From NCBI GenBank assembly GCA_963697975.1, contig OY969111.1:4030001-4094000 (forward strand): a stretch of DNA of 64,000 bases, read 5' to 3'. Under the pieces are notes generated by a model. It saw only the letters and a program-made list of their open reading frames with translations, ran no database searches and was not told where the DNA came from. This document shows positions 61,327 to 64,000 of this stretch, in pieces. Positions within the stretch are counted from its first letter, which is position 1. Each line of letters starts with the position of its first letter. Source of the DNA: QHXM01 sp963697975. Its GTDB lineage: Bacteria; Acidobacteriota; Blastocatellia; Pyrinomonadales; Pyrinomonadaceae. The position numbers and the translations under genes are program-made.

Positions 61327-62136
61327 TCACTGACCTTCCTTCAGGACTGCGATAATGCGCAGAGGGCCGCCGCTGCCATTCTTGATCTTCATGGGTAAAG
61401 CAATGACGAAGAAGTTCTTCAGGGGAAGTTTGTCGAGATTCGCCAGATTCTCAAACGCGGGAATATTTTTGTCGAACAGCGTCCGGTGGCTCTCAAAGAG
61501 AGTTGATTGCCCGTAATCGATGCTCGGTGTGTCCAGACCGATGGCTTTGATCGAGCGATTGGTCGTGAGCCAGCGCGCCGCGTCCGGGTTGAGGCCGGGG
61601 AAGTGCAGCTTCGGGACGGCTTCGGTTCCGCGTTCGTCCGTCCCCATATATCGCTTGCGGTCGGGCCAGTATTTGCCGTAGCCGGTTCTGAGAAACACAA
61701 TCGACCCTTTCGGAATCTCGCCGTTCGCTTTCTCCCATTGCAGAAAATCGTCAGTCGCAATCTGGTAGTCTGGATTCGCTTCGCATTGTTTCGACACGTC
61801 AACGATGATTGCGTCTCCCAACAGTTGCTCAAGCGGAATTTGGTCTACGGTGTTGCGTCCCTGCGCGAAGTGAACGGGAGAATCAATGTGCGTTCCGCCA
61901 TGCTCGGCCGTCGAGAATTTGTTCGCCGCGTAGTAATAGCCCTTCTCCGTTATCCCTTCAAAATCTTTTTCGAGTCGAAAGCCTTCGGCGGTCGGCCAGA
62001 AGATTGTCTCGGCATCATAGGCGTAGGAAAGGTCTATGATCTTGCCTGACGGAAAGGCGCTGGGCTTCTCGTTAGGAACAGTCTGGCAGGAAAGAAACAT
62101 GAGCGAGGAAAAAAGCAGCAGGCAGAATCTCCTCAT
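61327..62136 (-). CDS. Cyclase-family (kynurenine formamidase-like) lipoprotein
   Basis: A 269-residue protein with a lipoprotein signal (LLLFSSLMFLSC). The family metal motif is present as EHGGTHIDSPVHFAQG, in the HxGTHxDxPxHF pattern. Further metal or fold residues occur in SIVFLRTGYGKYW and IKAIGLDTPSIDYGQ. Relatives hydrolyse amides such as N-formylkynurenine or isatin. The lipoprotein location is unlike cytosolic KynB, so the substrate is open. It lies 16 bases upstream of modB on the same strand. Confidence 0.78.
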   Translation of the reverse strand: MRRFCLLLFSSLMFLSCQTVPNEKPSAFPSGKIIDLSYAYDAETIFWPTAEGFRLEKDFEGITEKGYYYAANKFSTAEHGGTHIDSPVHFAQGRNTVDQIPLEQLLGDAIIVDVSKQCEANPDYQIATDDFLQWEKANGEIPKGSIVFLRTGYGKYWPDRKRYMGTDERGTEAVPKLHFPGLNPDAARWLTTNRSIKAIGLDTPSIDYGQSTLFESHRTLFDKNIPAFENLANLDKLPLKNFFVIALPMKIKNGSGGPLRIIAVLKEGQ

Positions 62137-62266
62137 GGCGTGATCCTCCCGAAAGATTGGTTTTAAATTCTCGAACGTTCCATTGAATTGCTTGACGGTG
62201 GAAAGCTACCGTACTAGGTTGTTTCTCGCAAGAAGATTCAAGACTCCCGACGTTCCGATTGAATTG

Positions 62267-63019
62267 ATGAAGCAGCTCTTGCCTCCGACCATTCTCAGAT
62301 TCGATTCTCTACCTTCGACCAACACGGAGGCCGCGCGACAGGCCGCACAGGGCGCGCCGGAAGGTTTGTGCGTCGTCGCGCGTGAGCAGACAAAGGGGCG
62401 CGGGCGCGCGGGACGCACCTGGGTTTCACCCGCCGACGCCGGACTCTACTTCAGCATCGTTCTCAGACCTCTTAGCCTTGAGGTACGCGCGTGGCCGCTT
62501 CTAACCTTGATGGCTGCGCTCGCCGTGCGAGAGGCGCTGCTTGAAGCTCACGAGCTTGAGACTGACATCAAATGGCCGAACGACATTCTGGCTGATGAGC
62601 GCAAGCTGTGCGGCATCCTCGCCGAAACAGTCGAGGCTGAAACCGGGCGAGCAGTTATCATGGGCATCGGCATCAACCTGAACGACGGCGCGTTTCCGCC
62701 TGAGTTAAAAACAATCGCCGCGTCCATTTCATCTTTAACCGGACGTGCGCCCGACAGCGAACAATTGTTGCAGGCGCTCATTCGCGCTCTCGAAAGGCGC
62801 TACAAAATTCTTCAAGCGACAAACGGCGCAGAAGAGACGATTCGCGAGTGGTCGCAACATTCGTCTTACGCGCAAGGCCGCCGGGTTCGCGTTCAACTGG
62901 CTACGGAAAATTTCGACGGATCGACGCGCGGCCTTGAACCGGACGGCGCTTTACGTGTAGAAACTTTAACAGGAGAAATCAGGATTGTGCGCGCCGGAGA
63001 CGTGACATCTTTAAGGTGA
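62267..63019 (+). CDS. birA: Biotin--[acetyl-CoA-carboxylase] ligase
   Basis: A 250-residue enzyme that activates biotin with ATP and attaches it to the carboxylase carrier protein. The biotin/ATP motif is TKGRGRAGRTWVSP, then KWPNDILADERKLCGILAE and GIGINLN. The C-terminal SH3-like domain is present (SSYAQGRRVRVQLATENFDG). There is no N-terminal HTH, so it is a monofunctional ligase rather than a repressor. ATG 62267 is the likeliest start; the frame's upstream TTG has no support. It is followed by coaX, an arrangement seen in many bacteria. Confidence 0.88.
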   Translation: MKQLLPPTILRFDSLPSTNTEAARQAAQGAPEGLCVVAREQTKGRGRAGRTWVSPADAGLYFSIVLRPLSLEVRAWPLLTLMAALAVREALLEAHELETDIKWPNDILADERKLCGILAETVEAETGRAVIMGIGINLNDGAFPPELKTIAASISSLTGRAPDSEQLLQALIRALERRYKILQATNGAEETIREWSQHSSYAQGRRVRVQLATENFDGSTRGLEPDGALRVETLTGEIRIVRAGDVTSLR

Positions 63020-63109
63020 TTGCGGGATGCGGATTTCGGATTGCAGATTTTAAGAAGAACGAGCCTGTCTTTTCAATCCGCATTCCGCAATCCCAAATCC
63101 GCAATCTGA
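63018..63109. repeat. GGATTGCGG-type hairpin, copy 2
   Basis: Left arm 63018-63052 (ATTGCGGGATGCGGATTTCGG...), right arm 63073-63109 (complementary CCGCAATC/CCGCATTC units). It fills the birA-coaX gap, ending six bases before the coaX start. Confidence 0.75.
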
Positions 63110-63115
63110 ACTCGT

Positions 63116-63892
63116 ATGCTTCTCGTTATTGATACCGGGAATACCAACACGACGCTCGGCGTCTTTGACGGCGACCAACTCGTCACGCACTGGCGTTTGA
63201 CGACGGCGCGCGTGCGGACGGTGGACGAGTATGGCGTCTATGCTCGCAATCTTTTTGAATTCGCCGGAATTGACTTCAAAGCGATCACGGCGGTCGTCAT
63301 CGCGTCGGTCGTCCCTCCGCTCAACTACACGCTGAAGAGAATGTCCGAGGTCTATTTCAATCTCACGCCGTTGATGATTGACCACACGACCGACATGGGA
63401 CTGGAGATTCTCTATAATCCGCCGTCGGATGTCGGCGCGGACCGCCTGGTTGATGCGGTCGCAGCGATTCACAAGTACGGCGCGCCGTGCATCGTCGTGG
63501 ATTTCGGGACGGCGACGACCTTCAACGCCATTGACGCGCAAGGGCGATACCTTGGCGGCGTCATCACGCCGGGCATCAGCATATCAAGCGAGGCTCTGTT
63601 TCAAAGAGCGGCGCGCTTGCCGCCCGTCGAGATCAAACGCCCGCAATCGGTCATCGGCTCATCAACCATCGGCTCGATGCAATCTGGCTTGTACTACGGC
63701 TTCGTCGGCTTGGTTGACGGAATCCTGCGACGGATGCTCGAAGAACTCGGCACCTCCACGCAGATCGTCGCCACCGGCGGCCTCGCTTCCCTCATTGCCA
63801 CCGGCTCGGAACACATCAACACGATTGACAGCACACTGACGCTCGAAGGGCTGCGGCTGGTGTACGAAAGACAGGTGATAGGTGATGGGTGA
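63116..63892 (+). CDS. coaX: Type III pantothenate kinase
   Basis: A 258-residue ASKHA-fold kinase for the first step of CoA synthesis. Phosphate-binding motif VIDTGNTNTTLGVFDGD, pantothenate-binding DVGADRLVDAVAAI, and DFGTATTFNAIDAQG are intact. Family length is normal. The last residues (QVIGDG) and the stop are encoded by the left arm of a GTGATAG-family hairpin, so they are probably recent additions. No Shine-Dalgarno is evident because another hairpin precedes the gene. Confidence 0.9.
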   Translation: MLLVIDTGNTNTTLGVFDGDQLVTHWRLTTARVRTVDEYGVYARNLFEFAGIDFKAITAVVIASVVPPLNYTLKRMSEVYFNLTPLMIDHTTDMGLEILYNPPSDVGADRLVDAVAAIHKYGAPCIVVDFGTATTFNAIDAQGRYLGGVITPGISISSEALFQRAARLPPVEIKRPQSVIGSSTIGSMQSGLYYGFVGLVDGILRRMLEELGTSTQIVATGGLASLIATGSEHINTIDSTLTLEGLRLVYERQVIGDG

Positions 63893-63944
63893 TAGGTGAT
63901 AGGAAAGAACTGCTATTTTCTCTTATCACCTATCACCTATCACC
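63872..63944. repeat. GTGATAG-family hairpin, copy 5
   Basis: Left arm 63872-63903, right arm 63922-63944, perfectly complementary over most of their length. It contains the end of coaX and abuts the next start codon. Confidence 0.8.
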
Positions 63945-64000
63945 ATGAATTACTTTAACTATTTCACCGAAATCGAAGACACTTTCATCCGCCGCCGGGG
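63945..64000 (+). CDS. Partial CDS downstream of coaX
   Basis: The frame starts at ATG 63945 directly after the hairpin and reads MNYFNYFTEIEDTFIRRRG to the window end. It is too short to identify. Its position right after coaX and the open frame make a real gene likely. Confidence 0.5.
   Translation, partial: MNYFNYFTEIEDTFIRRR

Noticed and set aside
63872..63944. Tandem GTGATAG units considered as a CRISPR array
   Set aside because: There are no spacers, the units are seven bases, and the block is a hairpin with complementary arms; no cas genes are present.

Overview
The window looks like a chromosome segment of a Gram-negative, moderately GC-rich bacterium. The best guess is Acidobacteriota, class Blastocatellia or close by. 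This rests on a recognisable gene mix: an Oar-like TonB receptor with a carboxypeptidase-regulatory N-terminus, CRTAC1 (FG-GAP plus ASPIC/UnbV) proteins alternating with large TPR proteins, a membrane-anchored winged-helix regulator of a type common in Acidobacteria, DUF1800/DUF1501 partners, a type IV pilus motor cluster, and many long intergenic hairpins. The taxonomy is inference; there is no rRNA or tRNA gene to confirm it.

Layout. 0.2-5.4 kb: a Tat-exported vanadium haloperoxidase-like protein, a decayed Ig-like fragment, small membrane or secreted proteins, and a candidate 333-bp miniature transposon. 5.8-17.9 kb: the centrepiece, a three-gene redox cassette present twice in tandem. In each copy gene A joins two cyclic-nucleotide-binding folds, four 4Fe-4S clusters and a membrane part with two H-x13-H pairs. 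Gene B joins a cytoplasmic FHA domain, one membrane span and a seven-heme cytochrome c. Gene C is a membrane-anchored ferredoxin fused to a thioredoxin-reductase-like flavoprotein. Together they read as a regulated electron path from NAD(P)H across the inner membrane to the periplasm. I know of no described system with this composition.

18-26.5 kb: an orphan SLATT-type membrane protein, then an amino-sugar group (HGSNAT/NagX-like acetyltransferase, GlmM, an SMP-30-like propeller, a GlmM paralogue lacking the catalytic serine) and a divergent GH20 hexosaminidase. 26.5-37 kb: a CRTAC1-TPR-CRTAC1-TPR operon behind an Oar-like TonB receptor, separated from it by a strong terminator. A palindrome-rich divergent promoter region follows, then a membrane-bound regulator (37.6 kb) and a GH3 glycosidase (39-41.5 kb). 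Hexosaminidase, glycosidase, amino-sugar enzymes and receptor suggest use of GlcNAc-containing glycans.

42.9-49.1 kb: pilB, pilT and pilC on the minus strand interleaved with two secreted proteins of unknown role and a tiny membrane protein. 49.3-55.6 kb: a TPR protein, an ECF-like sigma factor with a zinc-finger anti-sigma factor, an M28 peptidase and an AT-richer membrane protein. 55.9-64 kb: a DUF1800/DUF1501 pair, a YVTN-propeller lipoprotein, an isolated modB, a cyclase-family lipoprotein, birA, coaX and the start of one more gene.

At least 14 long inverted repeats, most of them built from short degenerate tandem units, sit between genes throughout. Several supply stop codons, C-termini or the bases just before start codons.
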